A stretch of DNA of 64,000 nt from Celoporthe dispersa (lineage: Eukaryota; Ascomycota; Sordariomycetes; Diaporthales; Cryphonectriaceae), in assembly GCA_016584495.1 (NCBI GenBank), contig WAID01000013.1, positions 496,001 through 560,000 on the forward strand, written 5' to 3'. The position numbers and the translations under genes were made by a program. The notes beneath the pieces were generated by a model. It was not told the DNA's origin, made no database searches, and worked only from the letters and a program-made list of their open reading frames with translations. Of this stretch, positions 46,475 through 57,423 are shown piece by piece. Numbering within the stretch: the first letter of the stretch is position 1; each line of letters opens with the position of its first letter.

Positions 46475-48403
46475 AGAAAGAGAGACATGCATGCAGCTCG
46501 CAAGCATTCCAGCAGGGACAAGCCGAGATGGCACCGCCCCAGCACACTTGCATACTTCAAGTGGTGTATCGACGGCGCCCGCTCATGGGCGGGGAACACC
46601 AGACGCACCAACCGGATCACACTTTCTCTAGACGCCCACGCCTTGTGTTGTGGTTGGTGAAAACAGGTCACATCGGACAATGGGGAGACCGGCATTCGGA
46701 GGCCGTAGAGAGGATGAACGAGCAGCAGCCCTGTGCCTTGAAACTTGGTCTGCGCAGCAAAAGCCGAGCCTGAAGGGGGAATAGGAACATGTGAGTGGGG
46801 AACCTTCCGGGCCTGCGAGGTCTTTCATCATCGTACTCGCAAAAGTCGTGCATAGTATCAGCACATTATAGTACGTCGTCTTGTGAGAAGAAGAAAGAGA
46901 AGGAAAAAACAAGGAGTCCCGCCATAGAAACCATCGGCGATCGTGAAGAGGAGGATCCCAAGCCGCAGGTCAAGTCCTCATAGTGGCGGCTATGTGACGA
47001 TCACAACGCTCGGCTTGACCCCGGATTCGACCTGGGGCCCGTTGCAACCCCCGCGGGAGGGAACGGCCGCCCATTCCCACTGCTCAAGCTCTTTTGTTTT
47101 GGCCTTGGTCTTGGCCTTGATATCACCCTGGGGCTGGGGTTCTCTCTCTCTCGGAAGATTTTGGGCCAATCTTTGCCTGATGATTGTCATTGACAAGGAG
47201 TCATGAAATAAGGGAAACCCTTCAGGACCTTCCGTGAGAAGCAAAGCCTCCAAGGTGCCGGAGTTCCCCAGATCTGTACCAAGAAACCTCTCAAGAACAA
47301 AATAACCCCTCCTCCTCTCAAGGCTAACGAACTCGAGTAGTAGAGAAAGTGATCTTAAAGTCTAGGCTTTTCATTTGCCGGCACTTGAGACACCGAGCCT
47401 TGCACTTTAGAGTGAAATTGTCTGAGGACCGCCTCAACGTGATGTCAACTTCGGGTCCTGTTTGAGCACAAGTGAGAAGCACGCCATGCGCAGTAATCCT
47501 CCCTCATCCAGACCCGGCCTGACAGCCGCCGCCGCACGTCAGAAATCAAGCCACAACCTTAACTCAGATTGCTGCAGCACAAATCACGTCAGAGTCTCTG
47601 GCGCTGGTGTATACACGGCAGAAAGAAGTGATATAAAAAAGAAGAGGAGGAAGAAGGGACGCGTCATCGGCAAGCGGCGGGGTCTCATGTTCCCAACAGC
47701 CACTTTAGGTCTTAACAGAGCAAATAAGTAAACATGATTCTGGGCCGTGGGGGTTCTTTTTAAATAAAAGATTAAAATCAAAATAAAAAATAAAAAACGG
47801 AGGGAGGTAGGGAGAGAAGAGGCATACTATGGTAGTATGAGTAGAAACAGGCTGGTTGTGGTTGGGAACACGGATAAATGCCAGCCAAGGGCCACCCAAC
47901 CCATCACACTGTCTGCAGCTCGGGGGTCGGGCATTGAACGCAGAGCCAACAGCCCCACCCTCGGGCGTTGAGTCGTGCAGGTGTGATCCCCCCCCTTGCA
48001 GTTGTGTGCAGACTGCAGAAACAACGGCGCGTGGGTCGACCCGGCTGACCCGGACTTTGTCCCTCCCCCAGATTCCGTCCTGCTTGGGCTGGCGGTGGCT
48101 GTGAAGATCACCTAGCACCTTTGTAAGCCTAGTGCGGAACAGTATCGACGACATACCGCAGACGGCGCCCGTAGGCAGCAGCCAAACTGTCCCCAGCCGT
48201 TGCGTATGTCCCCTCACGGGGTCTGTTGCGGGCGGATCACATTATGTTCCTAAGGCCACCTTGTCCTTGAGGGGCACGAGAAGGCTGGACGAGTCTGCTC
48301 ATTTTTTTCTTCTTTCTTTTTTCCCCGTCTGACTTGACTCAACTCTGAACAACAAGGCATCCAGCCAAGGAGCTGTTGGTTCCCACCCGTGACATTTGCC
48401 TGG

Positions 48404-48431
48404 ACACACACACACACACACACACACACAC
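48404..48431. repeat. (AC)14 microsatellite
   Basis: An uninterrupted dinucleotide run lies about 395 nt upstream of the plus-strand MARVEL-like gene. Confidence 0.9.
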
Positions 48432-48824
48432 CAGCCCTCCTCTGAGTCCCTCTCCCCTTGCTCGCCACCGGGTGACGTGCATCTAGGCAACCTCACCTTC
48501 CTGATATCGAAGGCGCTCAAGCTGCGAGCGCCACCTCAGCTGTCTGTCCCGGCCGAGAAAGAGGGTCAGGTCCGGTCCACCCCACCTCTAGGTCCAGGTC
48601 CAGGTCTCTCTCGCTGTTGCCCTCTGGCTCTCTCCCCTTCGGTCCGACCTGACCTCAGGCAGGTTACCGTGGGTGGTGGTAGTACAGGTCGCGCCACGAC
48701 CACTATACGAGGCCGGCCTCCCTCGGCCTGTCCAGTCCACCCATAACCCTCGGCCCACTGTTAGTCCCTCAAGTGGTCTCTGACGAGGTCCAAAGGGGCC
48801 CAAGTCCAGAGAGGAGAGGAGAAC

Positions 48825-50424
48825 ATGGAGGACGAGAAGACAGTGCCGCAGAAGACGGAGAGGTCCAGCGTTGTCGGCTCCAGTCTGACGGCCATCCGGA
48901 TCTGGCAGTGGAGCTCGTCGCTCTTCGTCTATGCCTCCTTCAGCGTCCTCTACCGCCACATCCAGAGGAACCGGCTCGGAGAGAATGGCCGAATGAAGGG
49001 TGTTGGGCTTTTGGTACGGAACCCTTTCCCCCCCTTGCTTGCTTGATCGTTGGCCCTCGCCCACCACCAGTACCACCTCCCGAGACCTGGAACCTGCGTC
49101 TTGGGATGTTCACTCTGAGCCTCAGATGCTGATCATCACCCTTGACATCGTTCCCAGGGTCTTGGATCTCTCCTCTATAGCACCCTCGTGATCTGCAGCA
49201 TTCACATCGCCAAAGCCTGGGGCCTACGAAAATGGCACGTCTTTGCCGTCATCTCCCCTGCCGGGAGATCTCACTATGATAGGCCTCTGCCTCATCCAGA
49301 TTACCATCCTCTCCTATAGTGGACTCCCGGCCGACTGTCACGGTCTCACAAGGGACAACTGTGAGTGGAGTCCTAGGGCTGGCTGCACCAAAGAGGCATG
49401 CATGTGTCTTCCGAGGCGGCATCGAGCCGAGATTGGTTTTGGGGAACTCTTGACAGCTGATATGACCGCTTTTCCTTCTTTTTCGCAGACGATGCCACTG
49501 ACCTGGTCCGTCAGCCAGCAGGAGGCTACAGCACCATCCGCTTCGGGTCGTGGTCCACTGCCACAACCGGCGAGCTCGACCGGTTATGCACCCTGCCCAG
49601 GACTGTCTACGGCCTGTCCGTAGTTGCCATGTAAGGCGAGACCCATGCTTTCCCTTTCACATGTCAGAACCCCTCTTTCTTCTGCCGGTCCCCCCAATGC
49701 TGATGTGCTTAATAGCTTCTCGTATACCTTCTCGATTCTGCTGTCGGTATTGTATCTGCAGCAGCACAGGGCGGCGAGGGCCGAAGCTGTCGACGAAGAC
49801 GAGGAGAAGAAGCTCATCACCTGCCAGGAACCGAGCGGCAGCGGGCCCAGCCCTGGCCCGAGTATGCGGCACTTCGGAGATCCTATGCATGCACCGTCGA
49901 TCCTGGACCTGGACATTGTAGAAGACCCTAGACCCCCTCCCTTGCCTGGCAGAAGAAGCTGCTCCCCTGACGGGACCGCCTCCTCTTCTCGGCCCTCGTC
50001 GCCACCCCAGGGGTCCATCCGCTCCACCAGGAACAGCAGCAGCCGAACACGAAGCACCAGCCCACAGGCCTTATCGGTCACGTCCTCTTCAGAGGACTGC
50101 TCGAGCTGGGGGTTCGGGACCACGCTGTTCAGCGACGACAGCGAGTCCAACTTCTCAGTGACGTCCGTCGTATTGGGAGGGTCCCTGCCCCCACGGCCTC
50201 TTCCTGGAGCCCAGGCCCCGCCGCAGAGGAGGTGGTCGACGTCGACCAGCTCATCTTACGATGCGGGCGCGTTTCTAGTGACGGACGGGTTTCACCACCC
50301 CGCGAGCGATCCACCTGGATATTCCAGCCGGCCTGGGAGTCTATATCAGGAGCCTATGAAGTATGAGGCGGGTCTAGGTATACTCGGCACGCCGAAGCCT
50401 CATGGAGACACTGATTTGAAATAG
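48825..50424 (+). CDS. four-helix MARVEL-like membrane protein B, frame broken once
   Basis: Exons are 48825..49013, 49158..49360, 49489..49630 and 49716..50424. Introns are in phases 0, 1 and 2 at the same protein positions as in the paralogue at 44502-46084. The protein has about 413 residues. A polar N-tail is followed by helices around IRIWQWSSSLFVYASFSVLY, GSLLYSTLVICSIHI, TMIGLCLIQITILSYSG and LSVVAIFSYTFSILLSVLYL. The large loop carries GLPADCHGLT and GGYSTIRF...GELDRLC, matching the paralogue. One cysteine follows GLP and one follows GELD in both, suggesting a disulfide in an exposed loop. The tail of about 230 residues is rich in Ser, Pro and Arg with stretches of acidic residues. 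The frame changes at GGG 49263-49265. With one G fewer, HVFAVISPAG continues DLTMIGLCLIQITILS. The function is unknown. MARVEL-like proteins usually organise membrane domains. Confidence 0.75.
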
Positions 50425-50809
50425 GGAAAAACGAGAGAGGGGAAAAGAAAAAGAAACAACACACCACGGCCTGCCACGCTGACGGTGACAACCCTCTCTG
50501 GTGGAAATCGTTGCGGGAGACTGCTGCAGCCGATGAGAATCGGATGAGATGTCATGAATGAGATAACGAGGAACATGTGATATCGGGACCCGCGGAACGC
50601 TGCTGGCGCTCGCTGAGGGCACGCAGTGTCCAATACTGTTTAGTATAGTGTTGTTGTAATGCCGCGGACCCGGGTGGTGGTAATAATAATAATCCCCCTT
50701 CTTTTTCTTGCTGAGATGGGCCAAGAACAGCGGTAAACTGGAGGTTTCGCTTTGTACGGGCTGCCACAGCCCTCCGGCAAGCAGCACACAGCACGTTCTC
50801 CCTGCCTTC
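50425..50809. other. convergent 3' region
   Basis: This 385-nt region lies between the 3' ends of the MARVEL-like gene B and the methyltransferase gene. No gene is seen. Confidence 0.6.
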
Positions 50810-51647
50810 TCATTTCGTGAGTTCTTGTTCAGGCCACCTCACGACCCACCCTGTACACGTCTTCCTGATCTCCTCGTCGCCCGGGTCGTCCACAAACATG
50901 GGCTTCTCCATGACCCTCTCCAGGACCTTGTCCACCACGAACCCCCCTCTCCTGTGCGAGGTCGAAGAAGGCCAGGTCCTTGTGCTGCAGCCACGGCCTG
51001 TAGCTCGTGAAGAAGACAAACGCCCTGCTCTCCTCGGTCTTCTTCAGCGTGTCGCGCACCGTGTCGAGCAGCCTGCCGTGCTCCGAGTGTCGGAACAGCA
51101 GGTCCGCGAGGATGAGCACGTCGAACCTCGACTCGCCCGCGGGCAGCTCGGCGAGGAGCGGCTGCGGGTCGGCGCCCCAGACGTAGCCCTTGGCCGTGAC
51201 GATGTCCTGCTCGCGGTGGAACTCGTCGTCAGCCTCCTCCACCTGCTTGTGCTGCTCCTGCCGCCGCGGTATCAGCTCGCACCCGTCGACGTTCTTCCAC
51301 ATGGTCTCCACGATGGCGACGTCAGGATAATCCGTAATAAGCACGCGCCTCGCGCCCAAGACGGCAGCCATGATGCTGGGCAGGCCCGCCCCCGCGCCCA
51401 GCTCGAGGACCGTCCTGCCCTGCACCTCGCCTGGGTTGGTCTCGAACCAGTCCGCGATGACGCGCGAGCCATTCCACAGGTGGTGCGCCTCGGTGGGGCT
51501 ATAGCCGACCAGGTGTAGGGTGATGGTCTGGCCGGCGTGGGTTGTGTAGGTCTGGGTGGTGGGCGGCGGCGTGGGCGGGTAGAAGCCCTCTGGGTCGTCG
51601 AACATGTTGCCGTGGGTTTCGACCTCTTCGCTGTCGGACCCAGACAT
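50810..51647 (-). CDS. EFM7/NNT1-family methyltransferase, frame broken once
   Basis: This is an intronless minus-strand gene from the ATG at 51647, about 278 residues. It has a family-16-type methyltransferase fold: DDPEGFYPPTPPPTTQTY and LHLVGYSPTEAHHLWNGSRV at the N-terminus, SAM motif I RTVLELGAGAGLPSI, acidic loop LITDYPD, WKNVDG, GYVWGADPQPLL, and the post-II strand FDVLILADLLFRHSEH. In yeast, Efm7 (Nnt1) methylates the N-terminal glycine and adjacent lysine of translation elongation factor 1A. The same role here is inference from family. The frame changes in the C6 run 50942-50947 (G6 on the coding strand). With one base fewer, FFDLAQERG continues FVVDKVLERVMEKPMFV and runs to a stop at 50810. 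Its promoter region is shared with nothing obvious; the next gene upstream (IMPACT family) reads in the same direction. Confidence 0.87.
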
Positions 51648-52192
51648 CTTGTCTGTGGGCTTTCGTCTCTGCTTTGTGAGGTCTTTACGTCGAGGTAAGC
51701 CAGGTGATGAACCTGCTCTGTGCTGGGGTCTCGCCAAGTGTGGCCAATTATGCCATCAAGAAGATGTATGCTAGAATCGGATGGATGAAGTATGGCCCGG
51801 GTATCAAACAATTATGAATTTTCAGGTCTCACTCAAGGTTTGAACACAGAAAGTGCAAGTCGAGTGTTGATATCTTTTTTCTCAATGGGAAGAGGGCGGT
51901 TGATTTGCGCGCCAGTTCCAAAATTTTTAGAGCCTCTCACTTTGGCGACAGGGGTCCCCAACTCCACCACTGTGCCGTGTCGTGAGGCTCTCCAGTACCA
52001 AGTACCACCACCATATCCTCGTTCATTCGTGGGCCTGACATTTTGGTCCTTTTTTTTTCTTCTGTTTTTATATCGACACAACCACCGCAGTCTCTTCAGT
52101 CATCGCATCATTCGTAAAGGACGAAGATGTCGGGTGTACCCTACATTTGTCATATTCAAAGCATAACAGTGCAATCTCGTCACCGTCCTTGC
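51648..52192. other. intergenic region, 545 nt
   Basis: This is the methyltransferase promoter and the 3' flank of the IMPACT-family gene. It contains a T-rich stretch at 52050-52062. No gene is seen. Confidence 0.6.
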
Positions 52193-53898
52193 TCAGCTGG
52201 CCTTCCTCCTGAGATCGAGGATACTTTGCAGCCTCAGCGTCCCTTTGGCACCCCAGCCGGACGGGCCACTCTCTACCTCCGGCCGCACGGCGGTATACCA
52301 GCCCCACGCCCTCCGATCCAGCTCCTGCGCGCCCAGCGTGTCAGCCCAGCTATCGAACAGCAGCCGCAGCGCACCAAGGAGGAGTCCCAGGTTCTCTTCC
52401 TTCTCGGCGTCCTGCGCTCTGATCGTCTTCTTCTTGGCAGGCGACGTGGCCGTGTCGCCATGGTCCACAGGAGCGCTGGCAAAGCTTCGTAGCAGGTAAC
52501 TCCGTGCCGCCTCCGGGCGGTGAGTGACGAGCCCGCCTGCAGACGCAGCAGCCTTGGTCTTGTTTCTCATAGCCTCCAGGTCAAGACCCCAGACAGCCTC
52601 TCCTCCCAGGCTCGCCTCGATGCCGGTCCGCCGAAGTCGTTCCGACAGCGCGGAGGTGACGACATTCCTCATCAGCCGCCAGCGGTCGGGACCCAGAAAG
52701 ATGCCGCCGAACCATCGACTCATGACCACAAGGGTATCAACGGTGTTCGTCTCGCGCATTACCCGCAACAACAAGTCACCGCCACCAGTTTCTCCGTCAT
52801 CATGGGATGCTTCGCGGATGCGTGTGCTGGTGGACGACTCTGCGGGGCGGACACGGTATGCCCAGACGTTATGGGTCGCGGACCTGAGATTAGGTTGAGA
52901 CTCGAAAAGCGACTTCAGTAGGTTTGGGCGCTGAGACGGGTCGGTCATGTGCGCTGCACGCGCGACGAAGGTAGACTGTCTCAGGGAGACCGAGCGGCTT
53001 GTTGACCAGGTGTTTGTAGGGCGGGTCTCAGCGGCCTCCAGCTGGGGGGCACTGTCCTCTGCCTGCAGTGTCGACGTAGTAGACTCTGGCGCGGGCGCAC
53101 CCTCGGCGTCTGCTTCCTCCGCGGGCTGCTCCTCTTCCTGCTCCTCGCCCTTCCACTCGTACCCACCTCTCTTCAAGACCGCGACCTCGCGACCCATGAC
53201 CTTTATTCTGGGCTGACCCTCGCCGAACCCTTCCTCGTCTGCGCTGGGCCCTTTCTCCAGGCCAATGTTCACAGCCTTGGACCTCGAGTTTGCGCTGACC
53301 ACGGCCTGGGCTATCGATAGTCTGCTGGAGGGCGGCTGCTCGGGCATCGTGTGGCGGAGCAGCTCGACGGCAAAGGCGAGGACCAGCGGGGCGCGGTTGG
53401 TCTGCACCGCCGTCTGCGCGATGCGGTCTTCGTCCGTCTCGAGGGGCAGCGCGAGAGAGGCTTCCAGTTGCTGCGGTGTCAGATCGGTCGGCCCGAGCAG
53501 GAAGCCATCGCTTCCCGAGTATCTCACCCTCTTGGCCTGCTCTGTCTGGCCTGTTGACCCTGCATGCTGGCGCTTGCCGGTTGCGGTGGTCGGCGAGGCC
53601 TGCATGCGCTTCAGGTGTGCTTTGCAGGCGTTCTGGAGGGCTCGTGCAGCCTTTCCGTCCTTGAGAGCGGACTCGACGGTCGGGAGGGGGGCATCGGCTA
53701 TCTGCTGAATACTGGCTCGAGCATCAGGGACGATGGTTTCCGCCTTGATGGTGGAGGAACACGGGCTTGCGCGGGCAAGACTGACCTCCGCAGACTGACC
53801 GACTGCAACGCACTAATCTGCGCCATCGCATCCTTCATGGGCATCTTCCGGGCTGTCTGCAGCCGCAGGAGCTCCTGAAGATCCTGCTGTGTTGCCAT
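52193..53898 (-). CDS. IMPACT/YigZ-family protein (Impact_N domain)
   Basis: Exons 53898..53800 and 53704..52193 give 536 residues with the frame intact. The 95-nt intron starts at GTCAGT and joins QISALQS to QIADAPLPTVESALKDGKAA. The N-terminal 35 residues are helical and Gln-rich. The Impact_N/UPF0029 domain lies at about residues 265-370: STFVARAAHM, LRSATHNVWAYRV, DDGETGGGDLLLRVM, and NTVDTLVVMSRWFGGIFLGPDRW, the diagnostic signature. A Glu/Pro-rich linker (residues 180-235) and a C-terminal domain of about 150 residues are fungal additions. IMPACT/Yih1 binds Gcn1 and restrains Gcn2 signalling, but Yih1 has an N-terminal RWD domain that I do not see here. This may be a different branch of the family. 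It is probably cytosolic. Confidence 0.85.
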
Positions 53899-55162
53899 GC
53901 TCAGGTGGGTTCTGCTGGTTCTGCTCTGAAAGCGCGTTGTGGAAAGAAGACGCGACTGGAGGAGCGATTACTGATAACGGATGACGTCGCGAGAGTTATC
54001 CAAACAACCCGAACCCTGATGACAACGATACATTCATTTCCTCGATTCATGTCTGAGCCTTTCATCTGTGCCACGTTCTCATATGAACTCACCTATTACT
54101 CAAAGCGCAATCATAATGTCATGCTCTCTGCCTCGCGCCTGAAGGGTAATAGGTGCTCGTCACCCTCACTGGCGGCTGCTGTTGAAGACTCAGCCACCTG
54201 TGCTCACGGATGAGAGCGCTCATTGGGATGAGTATTGTTGGAGACTGGGCCATTGGATATTCCGTGTTCCAGCTCCAGATCCACAGGTTCTTGATACACT
54301 CCTAAACTCTCTTCTAAAGGTTCTATACCGTCATTTTAGTATAAATATATATAGCACGAGCCTTGAAGGCTTGTGCTGGAGTTCCCATTTGATAGCATTT
54401 CAAGCCTAAAACTGGACGTTCAAAAGACACACTCTTTCTTCCGTCTCCCTACAATGTAAAATGTCTCAACATATATCATAATAATACTTCAACAAGTCCT
54501 TTTCAGATCTCAGCAACCAGAACCACGCCTACATGACATAGCCCCACAGCTGAGCCTCCTACCAGGATGTGCGCGCAGCGCCTAGAACGTGTCCCGAACC
54601 TACCTTTACCACTAGCTGATTACCTGCTTATATAGTGCCCGCGGAGTTCAGCATGAGTGGCAATTTGAAGTCCGCAGCTACACAGCTTAGCTCTATCATT
54701 TGTATGAGTACATTATGTATATTTTTTGGGAAAAAAAGAAAAATAAACATATGTATTCTTGGCAGTGTCTCTCAATAATTCGACTGTTGAGGCAATCTTG
54801 CAGTTCTGTGAGCAGCAGGTGCGTGATCACATGGAACCATATAGTCTCAATCAAGACTTGGGAGAATTCCTTACGGGATCGTTTGAGATCATCCATCTAG
54901 AGCCACACAGCCTTTCCAAGGTGCCGGTCTATGAGAGAAGCCGCAGTTTGCTAAGCCACACATCCACAGTGCACCCCCGAATGGTTGTGGTGGCAGGCTG
55001 GTTACGTCGATCGTTTTAGCATGGATCAGCTTCGGGATACTTAATAGTGTATGAGCGCTCCGCGCTCGACCTGGTGATGTTCCGTCTCTGTCTTGCTCAG
55101 TGATTAGTCCAGACCATACCACCCCGGCGACCCCCTCTATATCGACTTTGGTTTGCGGACTC
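53899..55162. other. AT-richer intergenic region, 1.26 kb
   Basis: This region lies between divergent genes (IMPACT family and HET protein). The section 54300-54760 is visibly richer in A and T than the surrounding coding DNA, with TATA-like strings near 54341-54352. A short open frame at 54759-55019 lacks an ATG and was not accepted. Confidence 0.55.
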
Positions 55163-57423
55163 ATGATGGAGGTCGAGGATTATCTCTGCGACGCTTGCCT
55201 GCAAGCTTTGATCATTGACGACAAACTTGCTGGTGGGTCGGTGAAAGACGCTTCCGACGGCACGGCTGTGCTCGACATTGAAAATTTTCAACTCAACTAT
55301 CGGAGGCAGCGTGGCACTTGGTATCGGCGCTTCCAGGAGCATCGTCCCGATAGATACAAGTTTGGTCAGCAGGTTTGGAGAACGCAACGTGACTTTTACG
55401 CAGGTCAAGAGATCGAGAGGACTGTGGTGCCGCCTTGTTCGCCCGAACTCTCAAGGTCGGCGGCCGGAACCTGTCGCTTCTGTAAGAGGCTCCAGCAGCT
55501 TTTTCGTCAAAAATACAACGAGTGCTCCTGGTGGGAAGATCCAGAGTCCAGGATCCACATAACCATACGCTATGTATGGATCGAGCTGCATTCGACCAAA
55601 CTGCGTCTAGAATACAGAGATATCACACCGCGAGAGGAAGAGGAGGAAGGGGACAGGTGGCAAGAGCTACATTGTTTGGCTGTTTCTGTCCAGTATCCAG
55701 GTCTGGAGAGCACCGAGGCAGACGTGTACGAATTCGATGTGGCAGCCTGGCCAGGTAAGACGAGTCGTGTCTTGCCTACGAAACAGAAAGCTGACTCGGA
55801 ATAGGACCATGTCGGGATTGGCTCAAGATCCAATATCAACCACTGGATCCTGCCGGTCCAATCTCTGAAAGAAACATCCGGTTCATGAAGCAGTGCATCG
55901 ATACGTGTATCAAAGATCACTGGTGCTGCAAAGACAAGCTTTCACAACGCCCCTTCGTTCCAACACGCCTACTAGACCTCGACGGTGACAAAAGAGAAAG
56001 TGTTCGTCTGGTAGAGCGCGAGCAATTACCATTACATGCCAGTCAAGATACTTCGCTAGGCCATCGGCTCAAATACGCAACATTAAGCTATTGCTGGGGG
56101 AAGTCACTCGAACTTAAAACCACCGCGGCGACGAAAGAAGCTCACGAGAAGGTGGGCATTCTTGTTAAAGACATGCCAGCGGTGTTCCAAGATGCTATCG
56201 AAGTGGTTCGAAAACTAGGCATCCAGTATCTATGGATCGACGCACTGTGTATTATCCAAGATCAAGATGACAAGAAAGATTGGGAAGCCGAATCAGGTCG
56301 AATGTGTGATGTATATGCAAACTCATACATCACCATCTGTGCAGCCGCAAGCTCTTCAGCCTCGGAGCATTTTCTCCAGAGACCTACCAACAACTCGCTG
56401 ACTGTGCCTTTCCACTCATCAATCAGACCAGGAATCTCTGGCAGCTACTCGATCCTCTTAGACAGACAGTTTAGTGAACTGTCGCAGACTGATCTCTCGA
56501 CATCAACATGGCAGACCCGTGCGTGGGTCTGGCAGGAGGAACTCATGTCCAAAAGGCAACTAATATTCGGCGAGAAAATGTTGCAGTTCCGGTGCAACAA
56601 AGGTACCGCCACAGAAGATGGTCGAAAAAGCAACGGCTCAGGAATGATTCTGGGAAGACAGAGCGACTATTATTGGTTCTGGTCTAACGCTATGATAACA
56701 TATTCCTCGAGACAATTAAGTGTCCCTCAAGACAGACTGGCCGCGGTGGCTGGAGTCGCCAAGTTCATCCAAAGCTCAATGAATCAGGCAGGAAAACCGG
56801 CCGAGTATATTGCCGGGCTGTGGACGAATGACGGCCTTGGTGAGCAGCTACATTGGGCGTGCAAACCAACATTGTCGTACGACGAAATGCAGAGATCATT
56901 CGACGAACCAGTGGGATACATCGCCCCGTCCTGGAGCTGGGCCTCGAGAAATACAGCCGTGGGCCGTATCCGCGAGAGGCACAAGACTGTTGTTGAAGTC
57001 TTCAGCTACGAAGCACTGCCAGCTCGCGATGATCCTATGGTCGCAGTCAAAAGGGGGACGTCGCTTACCCTTCGAGGAAAGTGTCAACAGACCCCGGTGC
57101 TGCCAATTAGTGGCTCGTTCAAGGCAGGAGCATCCGCGTGGCACAAAAATTGGACAGTCAATCATAGTCATTTCGGATTCATCAACTTTTGGTTGGATTG
57201 GGACGCGAAAGCGGAGGATCCTGAGGAGAGAACCCGCCAGAGCGCTCTTCAGCTCCTCCCTCTGACTATAAGCTCTGAGATAAAGTTCATTACAGGGCTT
57301 CTGCTTCTTCCATTTAGGGAAAGCTCACGGGAGACCGTGTATCGCAGGGTCGGTGTATTTGAGCATTATGGTAATTACGATTGGTTGGCAAACCAGCCAG
57401 ATCGCAACGTCACCATTTGGTAA
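55163..57423 (+). CDS. HET-domain protein (heterokaryon incompatibility type)
   Basis: Exons 55163..55754 and 55805..57423 give 736 residues with the frame intact. The 50-nt intron has a GTAAGA donor and a TAG acceptor. The double ATG at 55163 is the first in frame. The N-terminal 300 residues carry a zinc-knuckle-like set of cysteines (DYLCDACLQ, AAGTCRFCKRLQQ), as often seen in this family. The HET domain follows: LKYATLSYCWGKS, AIEVVRKLGIQYLWIDALCI, QDDKKDWEAESGRMCDVYAN, and TRAWVWQEELMSKRQLIFGE. The C-terminal part has the usual DRLAAVAGVAKFIQ and APSWSWAS motifs. HET proteins trigger regulated cell death on contact with non-self in some species, but most members have no known partner. 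Codon use looks less GC-rich than in neighbouring genes, which fits the fast-evolving character of the family. Confidence 0.93.

Larger units (their letters stand above)
46085..48824. other. shared upstream region of the two MARVEL-like paralogues, 2.7 kb
   Basis: This gene-free region lies between two divergently transcribed paralogues and should hold both promoters. It contains a CAG/TAG-type repeat at 46442-46474 and an (AC)n microsatellite at 48404-48431. Small frames here have no recognisable domain. Confidence 0.5.

Noticed and set aside
54759..55019. 86-codon frame with a plausible helical sequence before the HET gene
   Set aside because: It has no ATG; an in-frame stop lies just upstream and the first codon is TTG. 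No splice partner was found. It might be a decayed exon, but this cannot be supported.
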